DNA from: Linum tenue
Lineage: Eukaryota; Streptophyta; Magnoliopsida; Malpighiales; Linaceae
NCBI GenBank assembly: GCA_946122785.1
Contig: CAMGYJ010000011.1
Location: 21,701,007 to 21,765,006, forward strand
Direction of reading: 5' to 3'
Length of the DNA stretch: 64,000 nt
Position 1 is the stretch's first letter. Every line of letters begins with the position of its first letter. A program made the translations under genes and the position numbers. The notes beneath the pieces are model-generated. The model was not told the origin of the DNA and did no database searches. It worked only from the letters and a program-made list of their open reading frames with translations. This document shows, one piece after another, positions 53,047 through 64,000 of this stretch.

Positions 53047-54296
53047 GGGCTAATACCACTAGGAAACCCGAACTATTAACTTTGTGTCATTTGTGTCCTA
53101 AAGTATTCGATACGACATTTGTGTCCCAACCTATGATAATTGTGTGTCATTTATATCCTGACTATTTTGTTGACCGTTATATATAACGGTTGACCAGACG
53201 GTGGTCAACTTGATGTTGACTTTTGCTGACATGGCAAATATGTGACAGCCACGTAGATGCCATGTCATTGACACCTCATATTTTTAATTTAAAATTAAAT
53301 AAATACTAAAATTTAAAAAATTAACAATTAAAAAAAAATATATATAAACTCAACCATAAACCCCCGCTGTACCCATAAATCAAAGATAAAAGTAAAAATA
53401 AACCAAAGCAAAACTAAAAAAATATAAACTCACCCATAAATCCCCGCCGCTGTAGCCCATAAATCAAAACTAAAAATAAACCTAAGCAATTGAAAATCCC
53501 CACCGCCGCTGTAGCCCATGAATCCCGCCGCCGCTGTCCATTAATCCCCGCCGCGAATGGCGGCAATCGAACAATAATCCGGCTTAGGGGCTTGCCTTTC
53601 CCCCGCAGACATCGCTGCCCAACTCCCCACTAAGAACCCAGAAGCCCTCGACATGCTCGGCCGCATCTACAGCCTCCCCGCTTCCTACTCTGTCTCCGTC
53701 TCCAACCCTCGAAGCCCAACGTCGCCATCATCAGAGTCCGCGGCACAGACCAGAGTCGCCGTCATCTCCGCCAGTGAGACGTCGCGCTCTACGAGGAAGT
53801 ATGAGTATCTCGCCGGAGGAGGTGTCGATTTGGGATAGTCCGCTGCTCGAAGACGACAGAAGTTGCCAGGGAAGCAGTCCGCTGGGAGGGCGGAGGTTAG
53901 CGAGGAGGCTGCTGCTGGGTATGTGGTCACGAGCGTTGATGGTCAAATGGTTGAATTGATGTGCCTTCCTCTTGTTTGGGCCGCCGACGAGATCGAGAGC
54001 AGATAGAAGTAGTAGTACTAGAGAGGAGAGGTGCGGGTTAGGGGTGGGGTTGGGTAGAGAAATTAGGGGTTTTTATATTTACTTTGTCTTTTAAGTGACG
54101 TGAAAAAAAAAATATTTAATTTAAAATTCCACGTCAAATGCCACATCAGCGCTGACTAAAGTTTCTGTTAAAAATTAACGGTCAACGTCAGTCAACTATA
54201 ACAGAAAAAAAGGTTGGGATACAAATGTCGTATCGAATACTTTAGGACACAAATGACACAAAGTTAATAGTTCGGGTTTCCTAGTGGTATTAGCCC
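53047..54296. mobile_element. Mutator-like (Pack-MULE-type) element, 1,250 bp, 9-bp target duplication
   Basis: Flanked by AAAAATAAA at 53038-53046 and 54297-54305. Near-perfect inverted ends of at least 50 bp begin GGGCTAATACCACTAGG. The GC-rich core (53430-54000) contains an O-methyltransferase fragment. Copy 2 of the tandem duplication has a single AAAAATAAA (57277-57285) and no element, which proves the borders. No transposase is encoded. Confidence 0.95.
53557..53701 (+). pseudogene. Captured O-methyltransferase (COMT-like) N-terminal fragment
   Basis: From MAAIEQ (53557), after a TAA at 53575, the frame reads SGLGACLSPADIAAQLPTKN, PEALDMLGRIYSLPASYSV. This fits the dimerisation domain of caffeic acid 3-O-methyltransferase-type plant enzymes (LSPAEIAAQLPTKNPDAP and M-L-D-R-I-x-R-L-L-A-S-Y-S-V are typical). 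Only about 45 residues are present; the SAM-binding domain is absent. It cannot be an enzyme. The sequence up to about 54000 is also GC-rich and may be another captured fragment that I cannot identify. Confidence 0.72.
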
Positions 54297-55822
54297 AAAA
54301 ATAAAATATTCTAACCATCAAGACATTGTTTCATTCAAAAATTTGTCAAGTTAAAAAATAAAGTATAGGGTAAGCCCAACGTGTGATGCATCTTTTCATT
54401 GCACGAAATCGGTTCTTGGAAGAGATAATAGTTGAGCTTTAGTGGGGAGTCCTACAAGGTGATGATAGTTCCTCTCTAGTACAAGAAAAATTTCCACCTG
54501 TCAAATTGATTGCCAACTTGAGGATATATTTTAAGGGCACAGATAGAGTTTCCGAACCCTTTAACTTCATTGACCTTCCACACGAGTTGAGGTATATGAG
54601 CTTATAAGCTCTTGCTCGACCAATATGGGTAAAGTTATAAAAAACAACCCTCTACCAAAAAAATCTAGAAAAGGAAAAAATAGTTGGCTGGAAGAAGAAA
54701 ATTAAAAAATCCGAAAAGAGTATGAGTTTTAATAAGGCAAAGTACTTAAAGAAATGTCAAGTTGATGGTAGAAAATAATTAAAGCTTAAATTTTTATCAA
54801 AAGCTTCACCATATCATTTTGAGAATCTAGTGCATACTGAGTGGTTGATGATTCGATTAAGTAGCATGATATTCTTGCATGTTGATGTGGTTAGTATTCT
54901 CTCGTGCTATTGTTGACCTTCTAAGTTGCTTATGATCCACTACCTAATATCAAGGGCAAGTGATGGTTCCTAGGTTTCATTGCATTGTATAGTTATAAGT
55001 AGTGTTCGCTTGGGACAAGCAAGGTTCAAGTGTGGGGTATTTCTGATGACACCATCATTCTTTATACATTTTCCCCTTATATCAAATCATCTTTAGTCCT
55101 TTCTCTTGTATTCGATATTTAAATTATAACTATTTGATCAATGAACCTTTAATAGACCTAGGATATGTTTTTGTACTCTTTGATGCCTTCTTGGTATGTA
55201 TTTTTATGGTTTTCATGGTACAAAGCAGCCTAAGGAAACTTGGATCAAGCATTGCGAAATCTGGAGAACGAAAAGAGCTATAAAGAGAAGAATATGGAGT
55301 TTTTAGGACAAAGATGAGGTCCAATGACGAGGAAGCCTACTACTAACCACTATGCGAGCCCAAAAGAAGCCAAATAGAGGAAGACTCGTCCCAAGCAGAA
55401 TCAGAAACCAGCGACAACCCATCAACTAGTCCAATTGCTACTCATGGAGACTTGGTCAAAACGAACCCAAATCTTCATCAGAGGTTTTCCATGGACCAAG
55501 GAGGCGAGACCACGAAGAAAAAGGGTGGCGGTTCCAACCGTCGCACTACCGCCACTTGGAGGCCCTAGCCCAAAATAAGATTTAAGGCCATGACTTCAGC
55601 CCTGAATCAGACAAACCTAGTCCTAGTCGGTTTAAGAAGGTTTTTCCAAGTTCCACCCTTATAAATATGAGGCTAGGTTCATTAGTTCATAAAGGCTACA
55701 CAACTACATTCATAGTTTTGTATACTCTGTTCGTGTAAGAACTTAGTGATCCTTCATCTAGTTAAACCAAATTTACCTGGCTTTAAGGCTAAGATCATAT
55801 TTTCTTGGGCCTCTATCTTAAC

Positions 55823-56482
55823 TAGGGGTGGAAATCGGTACGGTATCGATATCCCAATACCAAATACCAAGATACCGAATACAGAATTACATTCTAAAAT
55901 CAATCCCAATCCCTAAATAATTTCGGTATCCCAATCCCAATCCCTAAATATTTCGGTATCCCAATCGGTACCTCGGTATCCCAATCGGTATTATCGAATA
56001 CAAAATTAATTACCTTTGTAATTAATAATTAAATATATAAATTAGATTTTGTTGTTTAATTTAGGGCAAAAATACTAAGCAAAGAGTCTTGAGTTGCCTA
56101 GAGCTAACATCTCAAGTTCTTGTAATAGGTAATCTTTAATTTGACGAATTTGAGGTTGATAGACAACTAATACTAGTGTGAAATAGTGATCTAATGATAT
56201 ATGTATAATTAAATGACACTTATGATGGTTGAGGATCGCGTAGTAGTGAATGAGAGAGTCTAGTTGAGAGGATAAAATACACACTAGCTTATATGTCGGT
56301 ATTTATCCGTATTTCGGTATATACCGATCCCAATCCGTAATCCCTAATACCGAATAACAACTGAAATTCAATCCTAATCCCAATCCCACAAAATAATGCG
56401 TGTATTTGGTAATACCAAATATAGAAAAATTCGGTACGGTATTCAGTATATCCCAAATACCAGTACCAAACTTCCAGCCCTA
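55823..56482 (+). mobile_element. hAT-type element (660 bp), copy 1
   Basis: Flanked by ATCTTAAC (55815-55822) and ATCATAAC (56483-56490), one mismatch. Ends TAGGGGTGGAAATCGG and TAGGGCTGGAAGTTTGG (reverse complement). Both arms are full of CGGTATCCCAAT/ATACCGAAT repeats. Confidence 0.85.
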
Positions 56483-56793
56483 ATCATAACCCTTACTTCG
56501 GAAGCGAGGTATGGTTCTATTGAAGAAGAGGTTGATATAGGAATTTGAGGTTCCACCGGTTTAGCAAAACTTAGGCGTTCGAAATGGAAAGTAGGTGTAG
56601 AAAATTAAAACTACGCTATTGGAAATGTAAGCGGCAGGGAAGGAAAGCGTTGTGTAGTTACCGATCCCCCTGGGTCTCAGAAATGCTAAAACACAACATC
56701 AAACTCCGACCAAGTGTAATCGCAGTCCGGAAATGCAGTAAAGTGGCAAGCTCTAGTTGTCAACCCGGGGTCTAGATCTACTGCCTACTCCGT

Positions 56794-59755
56794 AATTATC
56801 TCAATTCTTGTTTCGTTATGAAAATTAAAATTCTATAAACTTTTTTTGTCATGGTAAACTAAACAACTTCGGCCCCCTCGAGATTCAAATCCTGGCTCCA
56901 CCCCTGATTAGTTGTTCAAAAGTAGAAAAAATTTCAATGCTAAAATGGTTATGATATATGCTTAAACGAATTTTGAAATTCTAAATATGTTTTCCATCAT
57001 TAAAACAATGATAAAAAAGAAGAATAAGGCCATTCTATTTTGACAAAAGTCTAATGACTTAGAGTCATCCCTTACAGGCATGATCACTTTTCATCTTACT
57101 TTGAATCAATGAATCTAGTAATCATCACTTGTTCATGGAGGATAATGTAGTGGCTATGAAGGATTCGATAGTTAAAGAGAGATATGCCATGTTATTTGAT
57201 CTATCCAAAGATTTTTTTTTATTATGCAAAAGAGTGTTGTTTAAATAGGTTTTCAAAGGGTTAACTGTATCCTTAGAAAAATAAAATATTCTAACCATCA
57301 AGACATTGTTTCATTCAAAAATTTGTCAAGTTAACAAATAAAGTATGGGGTAAGCCCAACGTGTGATGCATCTTTTCATTGCACGAAATCGGTTCTTGGA
57401 AGAGATAATAGTTGAGCTTTAGTGGGGAGTCCTACAAGGTGAGGATAGTTTCTCTCTAGTACAAGAAAAATTTCCACCTGTCAAATAGATTGCCAACTTG
57501 AGGATATATTTTAAGGGCACAGATAGAGTTTGCGACACCCTTTAACTTCATTGACCTTCCACACGAGTTGAGGTATAGGAGCTTATAATCTCTTTCTCGA
57601 CCAATATGGGTAAAGTTATAAAAAAAAAACCCTCCACCAAAAAAATCTAGAAAAGGAAAAAATAGTTGGCTGGAAGAAGAAAATTAAAAAATCCGAAAAG
57701 AGTATGAGTTTTAATAAGGCAAAGTACTTAAAGAAATGTCAAGTTGATGGTAGAAAATAATTAAAGCTTAAATTTTTATCAAAAGCTTCACCATATCATT
57801 TTGAGAATCTAGTGCATACTGAGTGGTTGATGATTCGATTAAGTAGCATGATATTCTTGCATGTTGATGTGGTTAGTATTCTCTCGTGCTATTGTTGACC
57901 TTCTAAGTTTCTTATGATCCACTACCTAATATCAAGGTCAAGTGATGGTTCCTAGGTTTCATTGCATTGTATAGTTATAAGTAGAGTTCGCTTGGGACAA
58001 GCAAGGTTCAAGTGTGGGGTATTTCTGATGACACCATCATTCTTTATACATTTTCCCCTTATATCAAAGCATCTTTAGTCCTTTCTCTTGTATTCGATAT
58101 TTAAATTATAACTATTTGATCAATAAACCTTTAATAGACCTAGGATTTGTTTTTGTACTCTTTGATGCGTTCTTGGTATGTATTTTTATGGTTTTCATGG
58201 TACAAAGCAGCCTAAGGAAACTTGGGTCAAGCATTGCGAAATCTGGAGGACGAAAAGAGCTATAAAGAGAAGAATATGGAGTTTTTAGGACAAAGATGAG
58301 GTCCAATGACGAGGAAGCCTACTACTAACCACTATGCGAGCCCAAAAGAAGCCAAATAGAGGAAGACTCGTCCCAAGCAGAATCCGAAACCAGCGACAAC
58401 CCATAAACTAGTCCAATTTCTACTCATGGAGACCTGGTCAAAACGAACCCAAATCTTCATAAGAGGTTGTCCATGGGCCAAGGAGGCGAGACCACGAAGA
58501 AAAAGGGTGGCGGTTCCAACCGTCGCACTACCGCCAATAGGAGGCCCTAGCCCAAAATCAGATTTAAGGCCATGACTTCAGCCCTGAATCAGACAAACCT
58601 AGTCCTAGTCGGTTTAAGAAGGTTTTTCCAAGTTCCACCCTTATAAATACGAGGCTAGGTTCATTAGTTCATAAAGGCTACACAACTACATTCATAGTTT
58701 TGTATACTCTGTTCGAGTAAGAACTTAGTGATTCGTCATCTAGTTAAACCAAATTTACCTGGCTCTAAGGCTAAGATCATATTTTCTTGGGCCTCTATCT
58801 TAACTAGGGGTGGAAATCGGTACGGTATCGATATCCCAATACCAAATACCAAGATACCGAACACAGAATTACATTCTAAAATCAATCCCAATCCCTAAAT
58901 AATTTTGGTATCCCAATCCCAATCCCTAAATATTTCGGTATCCCAATCGGTATTATCGAATACAAAATTAATTACCTTTGTAATTAATAATTAAATATAT
59001 AAATTAGATTTTGTTGTTTAATTTAGGGCAAAAATACTAAGCAAAGAGTCTTGAGTTGCCTAGAGCTAACATCTCAAGTTATTGTAATTGGTAATCTTTA
59101 ATTTGACGAATTTGAGGTTGATAGACAACTAATACTAGTGTGAAATAGTGATGTAATGATCTATGTATAATTAAATGACACTTATGGTGGTTGAGGATCG
59201 TGTAGTAGTGAATGAGAAAGTCTAGTTGAGAGGATAAAATACACACTAGCTTATATGTCGGTATTTATCCGTATTTCGGTATATACCGATCCCAATCCGT
59301 AATCCCTAATACCGAATAACAACTGAAATTCAATCCTAATCCCAATCCCACAAAATAATGCGTGTATTTGGTAATACCAAATATAGAAAAATTCGGTACG
59401 GTATTCAGTATATCCCAAATACCAGTACCAAACTTCCAGCCCTAATCATAACCCTTACTTCGGAAGCGAGGTATGGTTCTATTGAAGAAGAGGTTGATTT
59501 AGGAATTTGAGGTTCCACCGGTTTAGCAAAACTTAGGCGTTCGAAATGGAAAGTAGGTGGAGAAAATTAAAACTACGCTATTGGAAATGTAAGCGGCAGG
59601 GAAGGAAAGCGTTGTGTAGTTACCGATCCCCCTAGGTCTCTGAAACGCTAAAACACAACACCAAACTCCGACCAAGTGTAATCGCAGTCCGGAAATGCAG
59701 TATAGTGGCAAGCTCTATTTGTCAACCCGGGGTCTAGATCTACTGCCTACTCCGT
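56794..59755. repeat. Tandem duplication, copy 2 (2,962 bp)
   Basis: Differs from copy 1 by the absence of the Mutator-like element and one target copy (1,259 bp), a roughly 20-bp deletion inside the hAT element and scattered substitutions. At its right end the sequence continues into the intact LTR at 59641-60982. Confidence 0.93.
58805..59444 (+). mobile_element. hAT-type element (640 bp), copy 2
   Basis: Twin of 55823-56482, with the same flanks ATCTTAAC and ATCATAAC. One repeated CGGTACCTCGGTATCCC block is missing near 58945. Confidence 0.85.
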
Positions 59756-60982
59756 GGTTATCTATTATCTAGCAAACTAAGTCGAGCGATTGTGATTTTA
59801 ACTAAAAGTAGTAAGAAAGCAGGAAATGGTTCAAAGTTCTTTAGCAAGGGAAGAGTCACTCGGGAATGAGTCCCCCTAGCTCCTTAGTTAGGTCAAGGTT
59901 GTAATTACCCTGGGTTGATTAACTGTTGATTAAACTGCGGAAGATCCGACAGTAACTTGGAATCTCTTAAGCTGACCAAGCCCTCTCAGGAAGACTAAAC
60001 GACAGGCGACTAACCTTCACCGGATAGACTGTTGAGGCAAAAAGCACAGAACTCCACTACTGGAATTGGTTTCTAGTACAAAGCAGTAAACCGATTAACT
60101 CTCGTATAACCAATCTACCACTACCGATTCTTGAAGCTCTAACAACCTAATCAGATTCTATCTATCTCAGGTTGCAGCAGAAATTAAGAAAAGATGATCA
60201 GCTTCAATTGACTCAATGAATCATGCATCAATCGATTGTAACCAATCAGGATATCAATCCCAAGTCATTACAAGTGAGAGAAGGTTCTACTCCATAGAGA
60301 GAGAGAGAGAGAGAGAGGAAAACAAAAATCAAAGTAGTCATACTCATAAAGATGAGGATAATCTGCTCAGGGATGTTGATCTTCACTCCTGGCGATGCAA
60401 TCTGGGCTTCAATGGTGAGAAATCCACTCCAAATAGCTCCTAGGGTTTGTTCTTCGCACTTTCTCTCTCTAAAGCTCTGTTTTTTGCTCAAAAACTCGAT
60501 TCCATATCCTTAGGCTCAAAATTGGGTTAAAACCCAGAATTTATCGACCACACGGCCGTGTGGAATCCCAGTCTGCCCGTGTGAGCGCCAAAACGCGACG
60601 TTTCAATTAAGTGCCTCCACAAATGCTACACAGTCAGAGCTGCACGGCCGTGTAGAAAACTGGCTTGCCCGTGTGACATCCCTGGAATTTCCACACAGCC
60701 TCAAGGGACCCTGTACACGACCAGTGTGGTCTTGCCCACGTAATGGAATTCCACACGGTCATGTGGCTGCTAGGTGGTCGTGTGGTTTCCTCAGCTTCTC
60801 GCCAAACGTCCAACTTTCGTCCAATCGACCCTGAACTCGTTCCCAAACCTCCAATCACGTACTAGGACCTAAAATATCACAAACAAGAATAACCTAGCAT
60901 GAAATCGGCCTAAGATACGAGAAATAAGGCTCAGACGACATAAGAATGGTGGATAAAAACATGTGTATATATCAAGTTATCA
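59641..60982 (-). repeat. Gypsy-type LTR (1,342 bp)
   Basis: Plus-strand ends TGAAACGCTAAAACAC and AAGTTATCA; minus strand starts TGATAACTTGATATATAC. It is followed on the right by a polypurine tract (reverse: CCCGCACACTTAACCG), so it is a 3' LTR of an element lying to the right. Its left neighbour is not a primer site but the duplicated segment. A GA repeat is at 60297-60318. Confidence 0.8.
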
Positions 60983-62573
60983 AATTCCCGCACACTTAAC
61001 CGTTTGCTTGTCCCCAAGCAAACCAAGTCAGATACAACGTAAGCTCAACACATTTCAATCATACCAACTTTGGGGACAAATCATAGAGCCATAGAACACG
61101 TGAATCGTACTAGCTTTTGATCATTGACATATGGACAACTCAACAGCAACCTAGACAACCACCACAAAGGACATTCGAGTGCAGCAAAATCAGGTAAAGG
61201 AAGAGGAATCCTTTCCGTTCACCAACCAACATTGACTTGACTCAAACACTTAACCAAGACAGTCATCGCATGCATCAACCTCAAGACATCAAAATCAAGA
61301 GCGAGCCATCTAGGTCCTCACCGGGGTAAAAAGCATAAAGAACAAGGAAATGAATCGCTCACTCTCGACCAGTGGGGTCAGGATAAATTGATGCAAAAAA
61401 TGCGCATGCTTATTCTCTCAAATCCTAACGTCTCTTCACCATGATGGCAGCCTCTAAATGTTAGAGTTCACACAAGGGATGTCACCACTAACTAATCCGG
61501 AGGTCTTAGACACAGGTTCAAGTGACTGGCTAGGGTCTTGGACATGGGGAAAAAGCCGTTTAGGTGGTGGAAGTATTCATAGCATTCTTTCTGCCATTCT
61601 GCATTACTCAAATTCTCTAGAGCACAAGAGCGAAGGAGGTCACAATAATGTTAGTATTTCTAATCTGGACTGCTAAGAAACACTAATTAATGAGCATGAT
61701 TCAACTTTTTGGTAGTGGCTCTCTTTTGCTTTCATTCATTTTTTTCTTCTTTCCTTTTTTTCCATTTCTTGAGAGAACCACCACCTCTGCACATTTTTCA
61801 AACACACGCCCAAATTTTAAGCGTTACCTCCAACCCTCACATTATATTTAGCAGTTTCAACAGAGAACATGCAAAAAACACTCAATGGAACCTTCTAAGA
61901 GATGCAAAAGGGTGATTTTCCAGTGTAGACCGAAAGAAAGGAAAGTACACGGCTCAAAGGGTTGACTAGGGGGTATGACACATCAGGACAGTCAATTTGG
62001 TTGTGGGCTATTCCTATGCCTCCATCATCTTAGCTCGTGACATCGTGAATGCTACACATCATGGAAGAGGGATCTATCCCACAAGAAAGAAACGAGCAAG
62101 CTCAAATCTCACATGGCTACCTGTATGCTCTATCTCTCATTCTGATTCCCTGAACTAGATGCACAAACGAATGTCAAGAGCAAGTGATCAATCCAAGTCA
62201 CAATTGGTAAGCAAACAGTTGAAAAACTGAACCCCTACACAACTCTACTGCATGTCTCAGTAATCATCATAGGTTGTCCTAGTTACAATCCAGTTGTCAT
62301 GCATCAATTCGAAAGCCATTTGATTCACCAATCAAACCCACAGTGCCAACATGATCATGCAAACCTCAGTACTTGGAGCCCTCAAATCTCGAGATTTGGA
62401 CAACGGACTATGCTCCAAGCACACATATATAGATTCCAACTAATACAAAGCACCCCCCCACACTTAAGTTCGACATTGCCCTCAATGGAGCAGAGGGAAA
62501 GATAAGGGGAACGATGTTACCGGAAGGAAAGACTGTCGGGGGACTAGAAGTGGACCAGTCAGCGGGGGATAGA
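60983..62573 (-). mobile_element. 3' internal region of the gypsy-type element, non-coding
   Basis: It shares CACACTTAACCGTTTGCTTG and TCCCCAAGCAAAC with the arrayed elements (8740-8775) and has the CCCCCCACACTTAAG string near 62455. No pol or gag domain is seen. It is cut by the CACTA end at 62574. Confidence 0.65.
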
Positions 62574-62890
62574 CACTACAAGAAATTTGACCTTAAATGA
62601 CAAATTAATTTTGTTGTCATAAAATATTTGTCATATTAGGCAACTAACTATGACAAAAAAAAGACTTGTCACATTTAATTGACTATATGTGACAAAAGTT
62701 ATATTTGTCATTCAAAGTTGTCATAATAGAGTTCAATTGTGACAAAGTTGTTGTTGTCATTATAATTTTGTCACTATATGTCTTATTTACCGCGGAAATA
62801 CTGATACAGAATGACAAAACACCCCGTCACCTTATGGTTTGTCACATTATGTTCAAAAAATCCTATGATATGATAATATAATTTGTCATA
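62574..62890 (+). mobile_element. CACTA-type transposon terminus with subterminal repeats
   Basis: CACTACAAGAAATTTGACC is the standard plant CACTA end. Over the next 300 bp the string TTGTCA(T/C) or its complement TGACAA recurs more than a dozen times, as subterminal repeats do. The opposite end (CTTGTAGTG) is not in the window, so the element continues to the right or is truncated. Confidence 0.82.
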
Positions 62891-63688
62891 ATATGGCGTG
62901 CAGAATGAAATAAACTTTTTCATTACATTTTTTTAGAATTTCTATTTTTCGTCCACAATTCCATTCGGCGGGACTATTATTCCCCTTCCCTCCAAGACGA
63001 AAAAAACCCCCAATCCGCCTCTCTAACCCTTCAGCTCCAAGAACGGAAACCCCAATTCCATCTCCACTGCGAATTGAAAATTCCAAACCCCTCTCCCCAC
63101 ATCCTCTTCAGCGATTCGTCTGGGTACGTTCTCCTCCCCGCGAATCGATTGTCCGGTAAGTCTTGTTCTTCTCCTCGCCCTGGACTCCTTTTACTCTGCG
63201 ATTTTGGGTTTGATTTGGGTTCCTCATGTTTCTTCTTCTATCTCTGTCGGTCATAGGCGCTCTTGCACAGGGGTAGGGCTTTCCCTCTGAATCAACAGTC
63301 TCCGATTAACCAAGTTGCAACTTTGCTTCGACGGCCTGCCTTCCCTGCCGCGAGTTCCCTCCGTCGATAATTCGAGTAAGTTTTGCCATCGAGTTCTCCT
63401 GTATTAGGGTTCTAGCAGACTCCCCCCAATTTCAATTTTGGTTAACTCTGGTGAACTCGTACTTGGTCCACGAGAGTTGGTGGTGTAAACGAAATCTTGA
63501 TTGGTTTAGATCGAAGCTCTTGCGTCTATAGGGAGTCTAGACTTGTTTAGAATACTCAAAGTTTGCATCTTTTGTTTGATCCTGGGGGACTGGAAACGGT
63601 TACGAATCATGGGTTTTTGTTGAATGTGTTTTCTTGTACTCCTTTTCTGCATCCTTGGTCTCATGTGATTATGGGGATTACATTATAG
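62891..63688 (+). other. UTR-like or intronic sequence before the TON1 exon
   Basis: C-rich leader-like sequence (62990-63400) with possible splice donors (GGTAAGTC near 63155, GAGTAAGT near 63371) and then intron-like T-rich DNA to the acceptor at 63688. I searched it for the TON1 first exon and did not find it. Confidence 0.45.
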
Positions 63689-63821
63689 GCGGAACTCAGA
63701 GCAAGTGTCTTTGAAGCGATTAAAGAGGAGGATAGGGTAGTTGAAAATGAAGAAGGCTTACCACCTGCATTACTGGGTAGCTGCAATGACCGCGCAAAGC
63801 AGCTTCACGCTTCACCATCAG
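63689..63821 (+). pseudogene. TONNEAU1 (TON1) exon, apparent gene fragment
   Basis: Bounded by ATTATAG and GTTACT, the frame reads AELRASVFEAIKEEDRVVEN, EEGLPPALLGSCNDRAKQLH, ASPSG. This is the second part of the TON1 N-terminal (FOP-like dimerisation) region. TON1 is a small acidic protein related to animal FOP that recruits the TTP complex to cortical microtubules and is needed for the preprophase band. All bases are open and the residues look conserved. The expected first exon, encoding the MDDY start and the KKGVLAKIR end, is not found in the 1.1 kb after the CACTA terminus. Later exons would lie past the window. It is either a captured fragment or a gene with a distant first exon. Confidence 0.75.
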
Positions 63822-64000
63822 GTTACTATCTAGGTTTCATTGATTGCCTTGGTACGAAATCAGGGTTGGGAAGTGGTGCACTTTCAGTTTGATATTGCTT
63901 CCTGATGAAATTGAAAAATGCTGAAATTTCTTATGCTTTACACTCAGAACAGTTTAAGTTCCATTCCTTCGTTTCTGGTGTGTCGAGGAGTTGGATAGAT

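Larger units (their letters stand above)
52554..56793. repeat. Tandem duplication, copy 1 (4,240 bp)
   Basis: Starts AATTATCTCAATTCTTG and ends ...CTACTCCGT. It repeats directly as 56794-59755. Copy 1 alone has the Mutator-like element (53047-54296). Both copies contain a hAT element, a short piece of a gypsy-type LTR at the right end and no convincing gene. CCGT occurs at both original ends (52550-52553 and 59752-59755). Confidence 0.93.

Noticed and set aside
53685..53959. Additional coding frames in the Mutator-like core
   Set aside because: Three overlapping frames on both strands in GC-rich DNA; none could be matched, so only the O-methyltransferase piece is called.
8035..60318. CT and GA microsatellites, and regular repeats, as possible CRISPR-like arrays
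   Set aside because: No direct repeats with unique spacers; this is eukaryotic nuclear DNA.

Overview
This is plant nuclear DNA, most likely from a eudicot; I cannot name the species. The evidence is a spliced gene with plant introns and a plant-specific product (LNK2), Ty1/copia and Ty3/gypsy-type LTR retrotransposons with the usual plant primer sites (initiator tRNA-Met or tRNA-Asp), a plant L1 LINE, an En/Spm (CACTA) transposase and several hAT- and Mutator-type elements. Most of the window is nested transposon sequence. No ribosomal RNA, tRNA gene, CRISPR array or prokaryotic operon was seen.

Layout. 1-1803 holds the 5' end of a minus-strand copia element (gag start, primer site, 921-bp LTR). 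1942-6505 is a plus-strand copia element, nearly complete, but with three nonsense codons and a 3' LTR cut to 42 bp. 6506-17956 is a head-to-tail array of large non-autonomous gypsy-like elements on the minus strand. Neighbouring units share LTRs, each unit encodes one acidic protein and no polymerase, and two units carry the same hAT insertion at the same site. 17957-25870 is a pile of broken gypsy gag genes, LTRs, a CACTA transposase split by nested insertions, and a copia 3' end. A hAT element (26160-26656) and a young LINE (27376-29384) lie just before the one clear host gene.

Host genes. LNK2, a circadian co-activator, spans 30033-35120 on the plus strand in eight coding exons (691 residues by my splice model), with three G-boxes upstream. 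A ninth, decayed exon lies inside one intron. At the far right (63689-63821) is one exon of TONNEAU1 (TON1), without a visible first exon, downstream of a CACTA terminus.

35518-39155 is a compact LTR retrotransposon whose main reading frame is an alpha-crystallin/HSP20 domain most like plant RTM2-type proteins, not gag or pol. 40876-43908 is a Mutator-like element and 43936-46397 holds two hAT elements. 46588-52553 holds gypsy gag and LTR fragments. 52554-59755 is a direct tandem duplication. Its first copy has gained a Mutator-like element carrying an O-methyltransferase fragment, and the second copy keeps the empty site. 59641-62573 is another gypsy-type LTR with internal sequence.

The genes do not form a pathway. 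The only likely working host gene is LNK2. The rest records insertion, gene-fragment capture, microhomology-mediated rearrangement and decay dominated by C-to-T changes. All family calls come from reading motifs by eye; no database search was run.
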